From positions 434,001 to 498,000 of the forward strand of contig CBDFKS010000006.1 in assembly GCA_965248905.1 (NCBI GenBank): DNA of 64,000 bases, given 5' to 3'. The notes under the pieces are model-generated. The model was given only the letters and a program-made list of their open reading frames with translations. It ran no database searches and was not told the DNA's origin. Of the stretch, positions 26,022-34,643 are shown piece by piece. The DNA comes from CBDFKS01 sp965248905. Lineage in GTDB: Bacteria; Chloroflexota; Dehalococcoidia; Lucifugimonadales; JAGWBF01. Made by a program: the position numbers and the translations under genes. Within the stretch, counting starts at the first letter, position 1; the number at the start of each line of letters is the position of its first letter.

Positions 26022-26175
26022 TAATACTCAGTCAACCTTAAAATTGATGCATCGTTTCACCCCCACTCTAACTCTCCCCCATCAAGAGGGAGAGAACAAA
26101 TCCCTCCCCCCTTGATGGGGGAAGGCTAGGATGGGGGTGAAAGGCAGCCATCAAATCTTGGTTGACTAAGCACTA
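26022..26175. mobile_element. MITE copy 2 (154 bp, IS630-like ends)
   Basis: A 154-bp non-coding element between TA dinucleotides. Its left end, TAATACTCAGTCAACCTTAA, and its right end (complement TAGTGCTTAGTCAACCAAGA) are imperfect inverted repeats; inside lie paired arms around TTTCACCCCCA. It is the opposite-orientation sister of the element at 7784-7937 and matches the tip of the IS630 remnant at 5156-5170. It sits between the YgiT gene and rnhB. Confidence 0.85.
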
Positions 26176-26179
26176 GCCC

Positions 26180-26407
26180 TTATACTGAAACGTACTCGCG
26201 CACGTCCACTTGCACACCAACCTTTGCAACTTCTTGGGCAGTTCGGAGTAGACGCGCCGTGGTATTTTCGCTCAGATATTCCTCACCGCAGTTGACACAG
26301 ACCTGCGCCGGCACGCCTTTGACCACGAGAGTCATAGCATCGCGCGTCAACGTGACTGTTGCAGCATCTGGTTGAGTTTCGCCTTGCTCGCAGATGACGC
26401 ACATCAT
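26180..26407 (-). CDS. YgiT-type zinc-finger protein (MqsA N-domain-like antitoxin)
   Basis: A 75-residue protein with the YgiT zinc finger: CVICEQGE near the start and QVCVNCGEEYLSE in the middle, then a helical C-terminus. In other genomes such proteins usually act as antitoxins beside a DUF4258 toxin; no such gene is adjacent here. GGAAGAG lies 4 nt before ATG 26407. An IS1182 element separates it from the nucleotidyltransferase gene that would otherwise lie about 20 bp upstream. Confidence 0.8.
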   Translation of the reverse strand: MMCVICEQGETQPDAATVTLTRDAMTLVVKGVPAQVCVNCGEEYLSENTTARLLRTAQEVAKVGVQVDVREYVSV

Positions 26408-26427
26408 GGTGCTCTTCCTGATCGCCA

Positions 26428-28062
26428 CTAGGAGTCTGAGCAATTAGTGATGCCGGTCATGGGAGCCTCGAGCAGCGTGGGGCAATAGGGAGACCGCGCG
26501 GATGGCCGTGGACGGATTGATCGGATGAATCGCGCCACGGGACCGCTGAAGAAGAGGAAGATGAGCGGTCGCAGCTTCGAAATGGACCGGTTCGCGCCCT
26601 CGTCGCCAGCGGCCTGCTCCGGGTTGACCGGGTGACGCTGGATGGGCAGCAAGGCCGCGATCTTCTTAACATTGAACGCGGCGCACACCAGGTTCCATTC
26701 GCTGCCCACGTTCTGCCTACCCCGATACCAGAACCGCCGGAATCCCATGCCGACCTTGATCTGCCCGAACACCGGTTCTACCGTACATTTGCGCCGACGA
26801 TAGAGCTCTCGATGGCCCGTCCCGTCCATAATCCGCTTGAGTTCGCGTTTGGCCAGGTGACCCTGGCCCACGCTGATCACTTCACGACCATCAGCGGCTT
26901 CGTACTGGCCACACGTGCAGGCCACGGGCTCCATCGTCTTGTATGTTCTCGCCCCGTTGGTGGGATGCTCATGAGCAAAGGCGAAGGTGTGACCGCGGGG
27001 GCAAACAAACCTGTCCTGATCCCGGTCGTAGCTGAGGCGGTCCAGTTTGCCTACCTCCTGACCTTCTTTTCCCTCTCGGGTCGTGGCACACACCGGCGTC
27101 ACGCCCCGCTTCCGGCAACTGTCCAGCGTGTTCTGGTTCCCGTAGCCCGCGTCAGTCACCAACGCCCGGGGCACCTGGTCCAGCTCCTGCTCCATGTGCG
27201 CCAGGATCGGTTCGGCTGCGTGTGCGTCACTGACCGAGTCCTCGATATGGTTCGACACGATGATCTGGTTGTCCATGTCCACTGCGGCCTGGGCATTATA
27301 GACGTATCGAGTCCCGTCCCCCGGCTTGCTAAAGCACCGTGCATCATGGTCCGCAAAGGAGACCTGCTTCTTCGGGTCGATCGGCTCGTCGGGGTGTTCC
27401 CTCTTCTCCCGCTCCTCCAAGGCGGCCTTGGCCTCTTCGATCTTCTCCAGCCGCTGTTCCCGCCGCGCCAGTTCGTCCGACACCCGGTAGCCATCCGAAT
27501 CGGGGCTGCATTCCTGGTCCTCCTGCTCGTCGGTGGCCTGCGCCGCCTCGAGCAACTGCTCAATTTCCACCCTCAGCTTCGATTCCTCCTCCAGCATGCG
27601 GCCGTAGCTCATGGCCTTATGCTTGGAAGTGTCGGCCTCTACCTTGGAACCATCCAGTGCCACCGCACCGAGCCGCGCCAGCCCTAAGGCGCGGGCCAGC
27701 TTCACCGTCTGTACGAAGACCTCTTTCATATCGTCCCGGTGCCGCTGCCGGAACTCGATGAAGGTCCTGAACACCGGGGTCTCCATGCCCGCCAGGTACT
27801 TGAAGGCCAGGTTCTCCTGGCAGGCCCGCTGGAGTTTGCGAGAGCTGAATATCCCAACGGTGAAACCGTACAGGATGACCTTCAGCATCAGGCGCGGATG
27901 GTAGGCGGGCTGGCCGAGGTTTCCGTAGCGCGCTTCCAGGGCACTCAGATCCACTTGGTCCACCAAGTCATTGATCAGGTGAGCAGGGTGATTCTCATCC
28001 ACGAAGTCCTGCAAACTCGGGGGCAGTAGGAATGGTTGGCTTTGATCGTACGATCGAAACAT
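26428..28062 (-). CDS. IS1182-family transposase
   Basis: A DDE transposase of the IS1182 (IS4-superfamily-like) type, about 544 residues. The N-terminus reads MFRSYDQSQPFLLPPSLQDF, the conserved catalytic segments include GAVALDGSKVEAD and ALVTDAGYGN, and a C-terminal RRRKCTVEPVFGQIKVGMGF contains the YREK-like/Glu region. A charged helical insert lies in the middle (about residues 165-220). The start is ATG 28062; the stop codon TAG is formed by the CTAG target site at 26428-26431. No frameshift is seen, so it appears intact. Confidence 0.92.
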   Translation of the reverse strand: MFRSYDQSQPFLLPPSLQDFVDENHPAHLINDLVDQVDLSALEARYGNLGQPAYHPRLMLKVILYGFTVGIFSSRKLQRACQENLAFKYLAGMETPVFRTFIEFRQRHRDDMKEVFVQTVKLARALGLARLGAVALDGSKVEADTSKHKAMSYGRMLEEESKLRVEIEQLLEAAQATDEQEDQECSPDSDGYRVSDELARREQRLEKIEEAKAALEEREKREHPDEPIDPKKQVSFADHDARCFSKPGDGTRYVYNAQAAVDMDNQIIVSNHIEDSVSDAHAAEPILAHMEQELDQVPRALVTDAGYGNQNTLDSCRKRGVTPVCATTREGKEGQEVGKLDRLSYDRDQDRFVCPRGHTFAFAHEHPTNGARTYKTMEPVACTCGQYEAADGREVISVGQGHLAKRELKRIMDGTGHRELYRRRKCTVEPVFGQIKVGMGFRRFWYRGRQNVGSEWNLVCAAFNVKKIAALLPIQRHPVNPEQAAGDEGANRSISKLRPLIFLFFSGPVARFIRSIRPRPSARSPYCPTLLEAPMTGITNCSDS

Positions 28063-28187
28063 TGGCGCCTCCGTAGCGTGGACCTCCAGTCTACAAGAAC
28101 TCCCTGTCCCCACCCAAGCGTCGCTCCTTGCGGAAATCGCGCGAGTACAGCAGTGCCCCGGCACCACACGACTAATTGCTCAGGCTC
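26432..28187 (-). mobile_element. IS1182-family insertion sequence with CTAG target duplication
   Basis: The element is flanked by 4-bp direct repeats CTAG (26428-26431 and 28188-28191). Its inverted repeats start GAGTCTGAGCAATTAGT at the left and, as complement, GAGCCTGAGCAATTAGT at the right, with one mismatch in 17. Length 1756 bp. The insertion left the stop codon of the nucleotidyltransferase gene intact because the duplicated CTAG restores it. Confidence 0.9.
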
Positions 28188-28523
28188 CTAGCGTGGGACT
28201 GTCAGAGGCCTTGGCGCTCCGTGGACATAGAGGGGCTCCGCCTCTGCAAGGACACGGTCTCGAAAGTATCGGCTCAAACATCGTGGAGTGTTCAAGTCTA
28301 TTTTGCGCCCTCCGAATATCTCTGCAAGGTCCGTCTCTATGCCTGCCAATCGGATGAGCCCAGGCACGTGGTCTGGCTCAAATTCCACCAGCACATCCAC
28401 ATCACTATCTGCTCGAAAATCGTTTCGCAGAACTGAACCGAAGATGGCAAGATGGCGAATGTGATGGCGTTGGCAAAACTGGACTAGCTTCTCATGGTCT
28501 ATTTTGAAGGGCAGTTGCCTCAT
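28188..28523 (-). CDS. MNT-type minimal nucleotidyltransferase
   Basis: A 111-residue minimal nucleotidyltransferase with the signature FGSVLRNDFRADSDVDVLVEF (given here in part: GSVLRNDFRADSDVDVL). The family includes MntA antitoxins that AMPylate HEPN toxins, but no HEPN gene is next to it. The ATG overlaps the mnmA stop (TAATG). The stop TAG lies in the CTAG flank of the IS1182 element. Before that insertion the YgiT gene followed directly. Confidence 0.82.
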   Translation of the reverse strand: MRQLPFKIDHEKLVQFCQRHHIRHLAIFGSVLRNDFRADSDVDVLVEFEPDHVPGLIRLAGIETDLAEIFGGRKIDLNTPRCLSRYFRDRVLAEAEPLYVHGAPRPLTVPR

Positions 28524-29629
28524 TACAACGCTTCAATCTTCTTGTCAGGGTCGCTGCCGCCGCTTATCCTGCCCCCGCCCAGCACCTCGTCGCCACGATA
28601 GAACACCACGGCTTGACCCGGAGTGATAGCTCTCTGTGGTTGCTGGAACCTGATCAACGCTTGGCTTCCACGGGGGCTCAGCGTGGATTCTGTCTCTGGT
28701 GACTTATAGCGAATCTTGACCGTGACCTGTGTGGGGTCTTGAGGCTCCACTCCCGACACGTAATTGACGTCCGAGGCCCATAGTGTCTCACTGTAAAGCG
28801 CCTCCTCAGGACCAACTATAACCTGGTTCTTCTCGGCATCAATAGCAGTCACGTACATGGGCTGGGCCCCTGCAACTCCGAGGCCGCGACGCTGGCCCAC
28901 GGTGAAGTTCTGGACTCCTTGGTGCTCCCCAAGGATGTTGGAATCGGCATCTATGACATAGCCGGGTCTGGGGGTTACCCTTTCTTCCAGGAACTTGCGG
29001 TAGTCTCCCATGGGAATGAAGCAGATGTCCTGACTATCGGGCTTTTGAGCATTGGGAAAGTCCGCCTCCATCGCCATCCGCCGGATGTCTTCTTTGGTGT
29101 ACCAACCCACGGGAATCATAGTATGGGCAAGCTGCTCTTGACCCATGCCGTAGAGGACGTAGGACTGGTCCTTCTTGTGATCTACGCCCCGCAGTAGGCG
29201 TAATCTTTCCGGTCCTTTTTGAATACGTGCGTAGTGGCCTGTAGCAACGTAGCTGGCATTTAGGAAGTGTGCACGTTGAAGCAGGAAGTTGAACTTTATC
29301 TTGTCGTTGCATGCAATGCACGGGTGGGGCGTCCTGCCCCTCTGATATTCGTCGCAAAAGTAGTCTATGACAAAAGCCTGAAACTCTCTTTGAAGATTGA
29401 AGACGTAATGGGGTATGTCCAGTCGGTGGCATACCCTGCGAGCGTCCTCAACGTCGTCGATGGTGCAGCAGCCGCGGTAGTATTCGGGCAGGTCCGCGTT
29501 GTCGAGGTTGTAGAGCTTCATGGTGACCCCCACAACATCGTAACCCTCTTGCTTTAGCAGGAGAGCGGCCACGGAGGAGTCGACTCCGCCGCTCATCGCT
29601 ACCACTACTTTATCTTTGGCCAGAGGCAA
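28523..29629 (-). CDS. mnmA: tRNA-specific 2-thiouridylase
   Basis: Activates U34 of Lys, Glu and Gln tRNAs with ATP and transfers sulfur to make 2-thiouridine. Evidence: the PP-loop VVVAMSGGVDSSVAALLL, the first catalytic Cys within PHPCIACNDKIKF, YVATGHYARI, KDQSYVLYGM, and the second Cys in PDSQDICFIP. About 368 residues. I choose TTG 29629, which follows GGAGAAGGA by 6 nt and starts just past the previous stop; an ATG at 29668 inside the upstream gene is possible. Confidence 0.92.
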   Translation of the reverse strand: MPLAKDKVVVAMSGGVDSSVAALLLKQEGYDVVGVTMKLYNLDNADLPEYYRGCCTIDDVEDARRVCHRLDIPHYVFNLQREFQAFVIDYFCDEYQRGRTPHPCIACNDKIKFNFLLQRAHFLNASYVATGHYARIQKGPERLRLLRGVDHKKDQSYVLYGMGQEQLAHTMIPVGWYTKEDIRRMAMEADFPNAQKPDSQDICFIPMGDYRKFLEERVTPRPGYVIDADSNILGEHQGVQNFTVGQRRGLGVAGAQPMYVTAIDAEKNQVIVGPEEALYSETLWASDVNYVSGVEPQDPTQVTVKIRYKSPETESTLSPRGSQALIRFQQPQRAITPGQAVVFYRGDEVLGGGRISGGSDPDKKIEAL

Positions 29630-29631
29630 TT

Positions 29632-31023
29632 CTAGTCCTTCTCCAACGGGTACCCAGCCTGCCTCCACGCCTCAGTTCCTCCTACCACCAGCCGTACGTC
29701 CTGGAACCCCTCGCGCTCGAGAATGCTGGCCGCAGTGGCGGCCCGGACGCCGGCTGCGCACAGGGTGGCGTAAGAGCGATCTCTTGGCAAGCCATCCACG
29801 TGCTCGGGCAAATCGCCCAGCTCGACGTGGAGAGCGCCGGGCACATGGCCGAGCTGCCACTCGTGGTCGAATCTGACGTCCAACGGCAGCGGACCGCAGC
29901 CCGCCTCCAGGTCTTCATGAAGGTCTTTTGGAGTGACGGTTTGTAACTGGGCGACAGGAAGTCGTGCCTGCTCCCAGGCTTCCATCCCCCCAGCCAGATA
30001 CCCCTCCAACGAATCATAGCCAATGCGTATAAGCTGGCGTACCGCCTCTTCTGTGGCAGACAGATCATCCAGTACTAACAGCAGAGGCTTGCCAGGTTCC
30101 ACCAGCCACCCCACCCAGGTCCCGAAGGAGTTGCCTAAGGGGATTCCGTATGAGCCTCGTATGTGCTTGGCAGCATATGTGCCGGCAGGGCGAGCGTCGA
30201 TGGATATCGACTCATCATGGACCCTTACCCATACCTCGCGAGGAGCCAGCGGATAGAGAGTAGGCAATGAACCCAGAATGTTTGGTCCTCGCCGGTTGAT
30301 ATTGGCCATTCGCTTATAATATGAGGGAAAAGACGGGAGGTCGCCGAGGGCGAGCTCCAGGAACTGGGATTCCGTAGCTGCCTGAAAATACGGATTGGCC
30401 ACTCGCTCCTGGCCTATAGTGGATGTGGTATTGTCGTTGCCGGCTGGGGCGGCGAGGCAAAACGAGCCGCCTCCGTGGGTGGGATATACCACTACCTGGT
30501 CGTCCAGGGTCTGCAGCTCTTCCCGGATTGTGCGGTGGAACCATCGTCCCAAAAAGGGCGCTAGCTGTTTGCCCAGCAGGTCGCTGCGGGCTACCCCACC
30601 TACGAGTAGGGCGCCCCCACTGAACAGCGCTTGGGGATCGTTGCTCCGGGCGGTGTCGGTGGCCAGGAAGGAGATGTGCTCTGGGGCATGGCCCGGTGTT
30701 GCGATGACGTCCAGCCTGACCTCTCCCAACTCAATGGAATCGCCTTTTCTCAGTGCGCGGTGGTCGAACAGCAGACCACCCGCTGCACTGGCACAGCAAA
30801 CGGCGCCGGTCCGCATGGTGAGCTCCCGACTACCGGAGATGAAATCGTTGTGGACGTGAGTCTCAAGAGAGTGGGTGATCTGGACGCCCAGGATTTCGGC
30901 CTCCCGGGTGTAGAGGTCCACGTCGCGCAAGGGATCGATGACGGCGCACACCTTGGCCTCTTGGGAGCCCACCAAATACGAAGAGTTTCCCAGACTTTCG
31001 ACGCGAATCTGCTTTACGAACAT
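29632..31023 (-). CDS. MBL-fold hydrolase fused to two rhodanese domains (persulfide dioxygenase-like)
   Basis: A 463-residue fusion. Residues 1-245 are a metallo-beta-lactamase fold of the ETHE1/persulfide dioxygenase type (LETHVHNDFISGSREL, TPGHAPEHISFLA). Two rhodanese domains follow: the first, about 255-350, lacks the active cysteine (VLDDLSATEEAV), while the second carries CAAGVRAATAAS. Such proteins oxidise glutathione or other low-molecular persulfides to sulfite. It lies directly upstream of mnmA, a persulfide-using enzyme, with 2 bp between the stop and the proposed mnmA start. Confidence 0.88.
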   Translation of the reverse strand: MFVKQIRVESLGNSSYLVGSQEAKVCAVIDPLRDVDLYTREAEILGVQITHSLETHVHNDFISGSRELTMRTGAVCCASAAGGLLFDHRALRKGDSIELGEVRLDVIATPGHAPEHISFLATDTARSNDPQALFSGGALLVGGVARSDLLGKQLAPFLGRWFHRTIREELQTLDDQVVVYPTHGGGSFCLAAPAGNDNTTSTIGQERVANPYFQAATESQFLELALGDLPSFPSYYKRMANINRRGPNILGSLPTLYPLAPREVWVRVHDESISIDARPAGTYAAKHIRGSYGIPLGNSFGTWVGWLVEPGKPLLLVLDDLSATEEAVRQLIRIGYDSLEGYLAGGMEAWEQARLPVAQLQTVTPKDLHEDLEAGCGPLPLDVRFDHEWQLGHVPGALHVELGDLPEHVDGLPRDRSYATLCAAGVRAATAASILEREGFQDVRLVVGGTEAWRQAGYPLEKD

Positions 31024-31128
31024 CCTAGTCCTGTCCTATGGCTGGTATATTCCTGTTTCACCGGCTGGCCAATCGCATGCTAAACAGGGTTCTGCTAGCG
31101 CTCTACTGACACTGAGCTGGACACAAGA

Positions 31129-31494
31129 TCAGTGCTCCAACTGAGTGGTGCCGCTACCTTTTTCGGTCACCGTGATGTGGGACATGTAGGACTCTTTTCT
31201 TGCTCCATGCCAGTGTTTCTCTCCAGCGGGAATAAGCACGACATCGCCCACGGTAACTTCGCGCTGCTCAGCATCAGTTGCTACAATTCCTATGCCCGAA
31301 GTGATGATCAGGATCTGGTCGCTGGTATGGCTGTGGAAGAAATTCCTGGACCCTCTGCTGAAGTTGACGATTGCGAAGCTGAAGTTATTCGATGCGTCGG
31401 GCTCCACGAAATTCTGCCGCGTTACCTCTCCACCGGTCATCAGCGGGCTGTCGGCGGGCACCTCAGGCACCTCACCGGTCCTTACTACCTTCAT
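31129..31494 (-). CDS. Cupin-domain protein
   Basis: A 121-residue single cupin. FFHSHTSDQILIITSGIG and PAGEKHWHGA are the two cupin motifs with three histidines and a glutamine that could bind a metal. A GGAGG 5 nt before ATG 31494 fixes the start. The substrate is unknown; it may act alone, as the upstream gap contains no partner. Confidence 0.85.
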   Translation of the reverse strand: MKVVRTGEVPEVPADSPLMTGGEVTRQNFVEPDASNNFSFAIVNFSRGSRNFFHSHTSDQILIITSGIGIVATDAEQREVTVGDVVLIPAGEKHWHGARKESYMSHITVTEKGSGTTQLEH

Positions 31495-31728
31495 CTCTAC
31501 CTCCAACAATATTAACTGTATGTCCGGGTTCCACACCTTTCGCCAGTGTGACTACCCAGATTAAGCCTTTGTAATGATAATACATCCGTTCGGGCCCGTC
31601 CACAGGAGCAGGAGTGAGACAGGCTCATTGGTTTCCAGAACAGTCGTTGACATGCTCCGATAGGCGACTTAGACTTTTGTTGTCCATCCTTTTCTATGCA
31701 ATTCCGTCATTCTTAAAAGGGGGGAGAC

Positions 31729-32565
31729 ATGAATATTAGAAAAGATACCGTGGATTGGCCCGAACGCCTGCCACCGCCCTACGGACGGGACAGAGCATTT
31801 TACGATAAGCTGCAAGCCGCCAGACCTAACTACAAACTGGTGGAAAAGTTTAGTATCCCACAGTTCAGTGGGAAGGGGTTCCAGGCGAAGAAGGGCCAGA
31901 TGTTCAGGTTTATCCAGGAAGAGGGGCCTCAAGTTGGAGATGTATCCTTCTGGAACTTTAACAATCCCAAGGAGCAGTTTAGCCCTGAGCGTACCGTGCT
32001 CCTTGAGGGGTGGGTAATCAGACCAGGACACCGGCTGTGGTCCGACGTGCCCTGGTATCGTCCGATGGCGACATGTTTGGAGGATACTGTGGTCACGACA
32101 GCGCCGGAGGAAGGCTGGCACCATCATGTGGTCACATCGAGCCACTGCACCCCGGAGCTCTACGAGATGATGTCAGGTATAGCGGGCCTTAACGCGTGCC
32201 ATTTCAATCTGCTCGAGGCGATATGGCCCTTCGGCTTGAGGGAGGAAGACCTTCGGGACAACATAAATATATTCATGAAGACACGGCTGGACCCTATTGA
32301 AGGCGGGGTCCATGGGGGCGTCAGCGACGCGAAGAAGGGCGATATTCTCGAGTTTTACGCTGAGATAGACCTGTTGGTGGCCGTCTCCAACTGCCCGAAC
32401 GGGACTGGGAGCCGGCATTTCAGCATACCTGGCAAGGACACCGGTCTGCCCATCGGTGTGGAGGTGTACGACACGGGTATTCCGCCGAAGGAGTTCCCAA
32501 AGCACACAGACTGGAGACCCACTTGGAAGGGCAAGTGGGAGCCGCCGGAGTCGTTCAAGACGTAA
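31729..32565 (+). CDS. DUF1989 (urea carboxylase-associated) family protein
   Basis: A 278-residue protein of the DUF1989 family. Visible family features are QVGDVSFWNF, RTVLLEGWVIRPGHRLWSD, HHHVVTSSHCTPELY and, near the C-terminus, GDILEFYAEIDLLVAVSNCP. Relatives lie beside urea carboxylase or aminomethyltransferase-like genes, but none is present here. A ggggggag precedes the ATG. Function not established. Confidence 0.8.
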   Translation: MNIRKDTVDWPERLPPPYGRDRAFYDKLQAARPNYKLVEKFSIPQFSGKGFQAKKGQMFRFIQEEGPQVGDVSFWNFNNPKEQFSPERTVLLEGWVIRPGHRLWSDVPWYRPMATCLEDTVVTTAPEEGWHHHVVTSSHCTPELYEMMSGIAGLNACHFNLLEAIWPFGLREEDLRDNINIFMKTRLDPIEGGVHGGVSDAKKGDILEFYAEIDLLVAVSNCPNGTGSRHFSIPGKDTGLPIGVEVYDTGIPPKEFPKHTDWRPTWKGKWEPPESFKT

Positions 32566-32688
32566 CCCGAGCCCTGCAGAGTCGAGTTGTTTGGGGCTGT
32601 ACTAGACGGCTGAGGCTCATCCATGTGCAGGCGTGGCTGATAGAAAAATATGGCCGTTTTGATAGCGTAAAGCGGGAATCGTTACCCT

Positions 32689-33954
32689 TCATGTAGGTGG
32701 TGAATCTGCGACGGGGGTGGATGAAGTAGTAGAGGAGCTGCGAAGCTGGGCGTCTTTGTCTTGACTCTTGGGTAGCATGAACCCAGCGACGAGCAGAAAC
32801 CACGCCAACACGGAAAAGACCAGGAAACCCGGTATGAAGGTGTCAAACGCATCCCTTATGACGCCCACAACCAGCGGCGCAGTAAAAGTTCCAATCCCGG
32901 AAACCGTCATTACCCATCCCCAGGCGATGGCAACTTTGGCAGGAGTCATCCCTGGCAGCCCCATGGGCAAAGTCATGAGCATGGGGATGTACAGCCAGGA
33001 GCCCAGCCCCAAAACGATCACGGATATATAAGTGATAGCAGTATTGTCTATCAGGAAAGACCCCAGGCCCCCCACTCCTACCATGATTCCAGGCACAATC
33101 AAGAACAGTTGCTTTTGCCGTATTTTGAGGGTTAGCAAGCCCCCCAGAAGGACGGCGAATATACCGGTGAAGGGAAGAAGGCTGATGATAAACCCGGCTT
33201 CTGTTAGGGACATTCCTCGGGATTCGTTGTAAAAGGTGGGCAGCCAACCGCTTAGGGCCATGTAGAAGCTGAAGCAGGCTGTGTCGGCAAAGCCCAGCAG
33301 CAACACGGTTCGGTTCCGCAGGACGGCCCAGATGTCTCCCCATGACGGTGGTTGGGATTTACTCCTAGTATCATCTCCAGCTTTTCCCCACACGAGCCAG
33401 GCGAATCCTCCGGCCAGAGCGATAGCTCCGAAGAGGCCCAGGACTCTCTGCCAACCTAGTGCATCGGACAGCGGCGCCACAGTGGACACGGACACCACTA
33501 TTCCGAGAGAGAAACAGGCTATGTTGAGGCTAGTTATGATGGGTAGCTCTCGAGGGCGGAACCACTGCATAATTAGCGGCACGGTCGCGGGTATAAGTAT
33601 TGCCGTGCCCAGTCCATAAATTACGCGCAGGGCCAGCAGTTCTTCAAAGTTGGGAGACAGGGCCGATAAGGTCAGCAGCCCCATCAGGAACCAGCACGCG
33701 GTGTAAATCTTCCTGATCCCCAGCCGCCCGACGATAATACCTCCCGGTATTCCAAAGGCGCCCTGGATGATGAATATCACCCCTACGAGGAGGCCCGCAT
33801 TGGTGTAGCTGATGCCGTAATCGTCGGTGATAATGGGCAGAATGGGGGAGATGGCCTGGAAGCTCAAACCGGCCGCAAAGTTCGCCCACAAGCTGAGCCC
33901 CCCGATTACGAAACGGTAGTGACTAGCGGTTCCGGTGTCGGCTGCCTTTAGCAT
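32689..33954 (-). CDS. MFS transporter
   Basis: A 421-residue major facilitator transporter with about twelve hydrophobic segments. The loop between helices 2 and 3 reads GGIIVGRLGIRKIY, a version of the MFS G-x-x-x-D/G-R-x-G-R signature. The C-terminus is a Ser/Thr-rich soluble tail (SSSTTSSTPVADS). The substrate cannot be inferred; organic acids or drugs are usual in this branch. Next to DUF1989, VOC and LLM genes it may serve uptake of a small organic compound. Confidence 0.87.
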   Translation of the reverse strand: MLKAADTGTASHYRFVIGGLSLWANFAAGLSFQAISPILPIITDDYGISYTNAGLLVGVIFIIQGAFGIPGGIIVGRLGIRKIYTACWFLMGLLTLSALSPNFEELLALRVIYGLGTAILIPATVPLIMQWFRPRELPIITSLNIACFSLGIVVSVSTVAPLSDALGWQRVLGLFGAIALAGGFAWLVWGKAGDDTRSKSQPPSWGDIWAVLRNRTVLLLGFADTACFSFYMALSGWLPTFYNESRGMSLTEAGFIISLLPFTGIFAVLLGGLLTLKIRQKQLFLIVPGIMVGVGGLGSFLIDNTAITYISVIVLGLGSWLYIPMLMTLPMGLPGMTPAKVAIAWGWVMTVSGIGTFTAPLVVGVIRDAFDTFIPGFLVFSVLAWFLLVAGFMLPKSQDKDAQLRSSSTTSSTPVADSPPT

Positions 33955-34139
33955 TGCAGGTTCCCACTCTATCTCACGGGGTAATCCATGGCAAGGTTTG
34001 CTATATTGAGGGTTAGGTCAGAAAGTTGTCTCAGTTGTGTCTCAGATGGTAACATTTCTCCGTCTGGTAATGGATGGGCCGGCAACCACCCCTCTCAAGC
34101 GAGGGCTCCCTTATATTGCACGAGTCACGGAGGCATATG

Positions 34140-34538
34140 ATGCAGGTTTACAGTTACGATCACATTCATCTTAGAAGTCCGAATCCTGCTGAGACCGCTC
34201 TGTGGTATGAGCGCATGTTCGACGCCAAGATAATCGAGACTCCTCAGCCTTCGGGACCAAACCGTGTAGACCTGGATATTAACGGGCTGATGGTCTTCAT
34301 AGCCGGTGCAATGCCCCAGGGGGAAGAGATACAGGGTCTCAGGGACCCTCATTACGGACTGGACCATTTCGGGCTAAGGGTTGAGAACCTGGATGAGGCT
34401 ATTACAGAGCTAAAGGCGAAGGGCGCAGAGTTTGCCGTGGAGTCACGAACTATGCCCAGCGGTCTCAAGATCTCCTTCCTAAGAGGTCCTGACGGTGTTC
34501 GTGTAGAGGTGGTGGAGAGGCCCGGCTCTAAAAGTTGA
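34140..34538 (+). CDS. VOC-family (glyoxalase/dioxygenase-like) protein
   Basis: A 132-residue vicinal-oxygen-chelate protein. YDHIHLRSPNPAETALWYERMFDAK begins the first beta-alpha-beta unit (metal-ligand His in DHIHL), and LDHFGLRVENLDEAITELKAKG with a C-terminal GVRVEVVERPG forms the second. ATG 34140 is 6 nt after GGAGG; ATG 34137 is an alternative. Substrate unknown; an LLM oxidoreductase gene follows by about 105 bp. Confidence 0.84.
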   Translation: MQVYSYDHIHLRSPNPAETALWYERMFDAKIIETPQPSGPNRVDLDINGLMVFIAGAMPQGEEIQGLRDPHYGLDHFGLRVENLDEAITELKAKGAEFAVESRTMPSGLKISFLRGPDGVRVEVVERPGSKS

Positions 34539-34643
34539 TCTGATCAAAGTGAAGATTGTCGAGCCTAGGCCCGCAGCGTGATTCGAGTCCTGTGTGACAG
34601 ATAAGCAGCTCAGGCAGAAAAATCTTAGAAAACGGAGAGAAGA

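Noticed and set aside
26040..26150. CRISPR-like array of cccc/gggg-rich units
   Set aside because: The blocks are mirrored arms of one MITE, with no regular repeats and spacers.
26632..27687. 351-codon open frame opposite the IS1182 transposase
   Set aside because: Antisense shadow of the transposase; composition unlike a folded protein and no family signature.
31024..31128. tRNA-like piece on the minus strand (gctcagtgtcagtagagcgc)
   Set aside because: Only the D-arm region resembles a tRNA; no anticodon arm, T-arm or acceptor pairing can be found.
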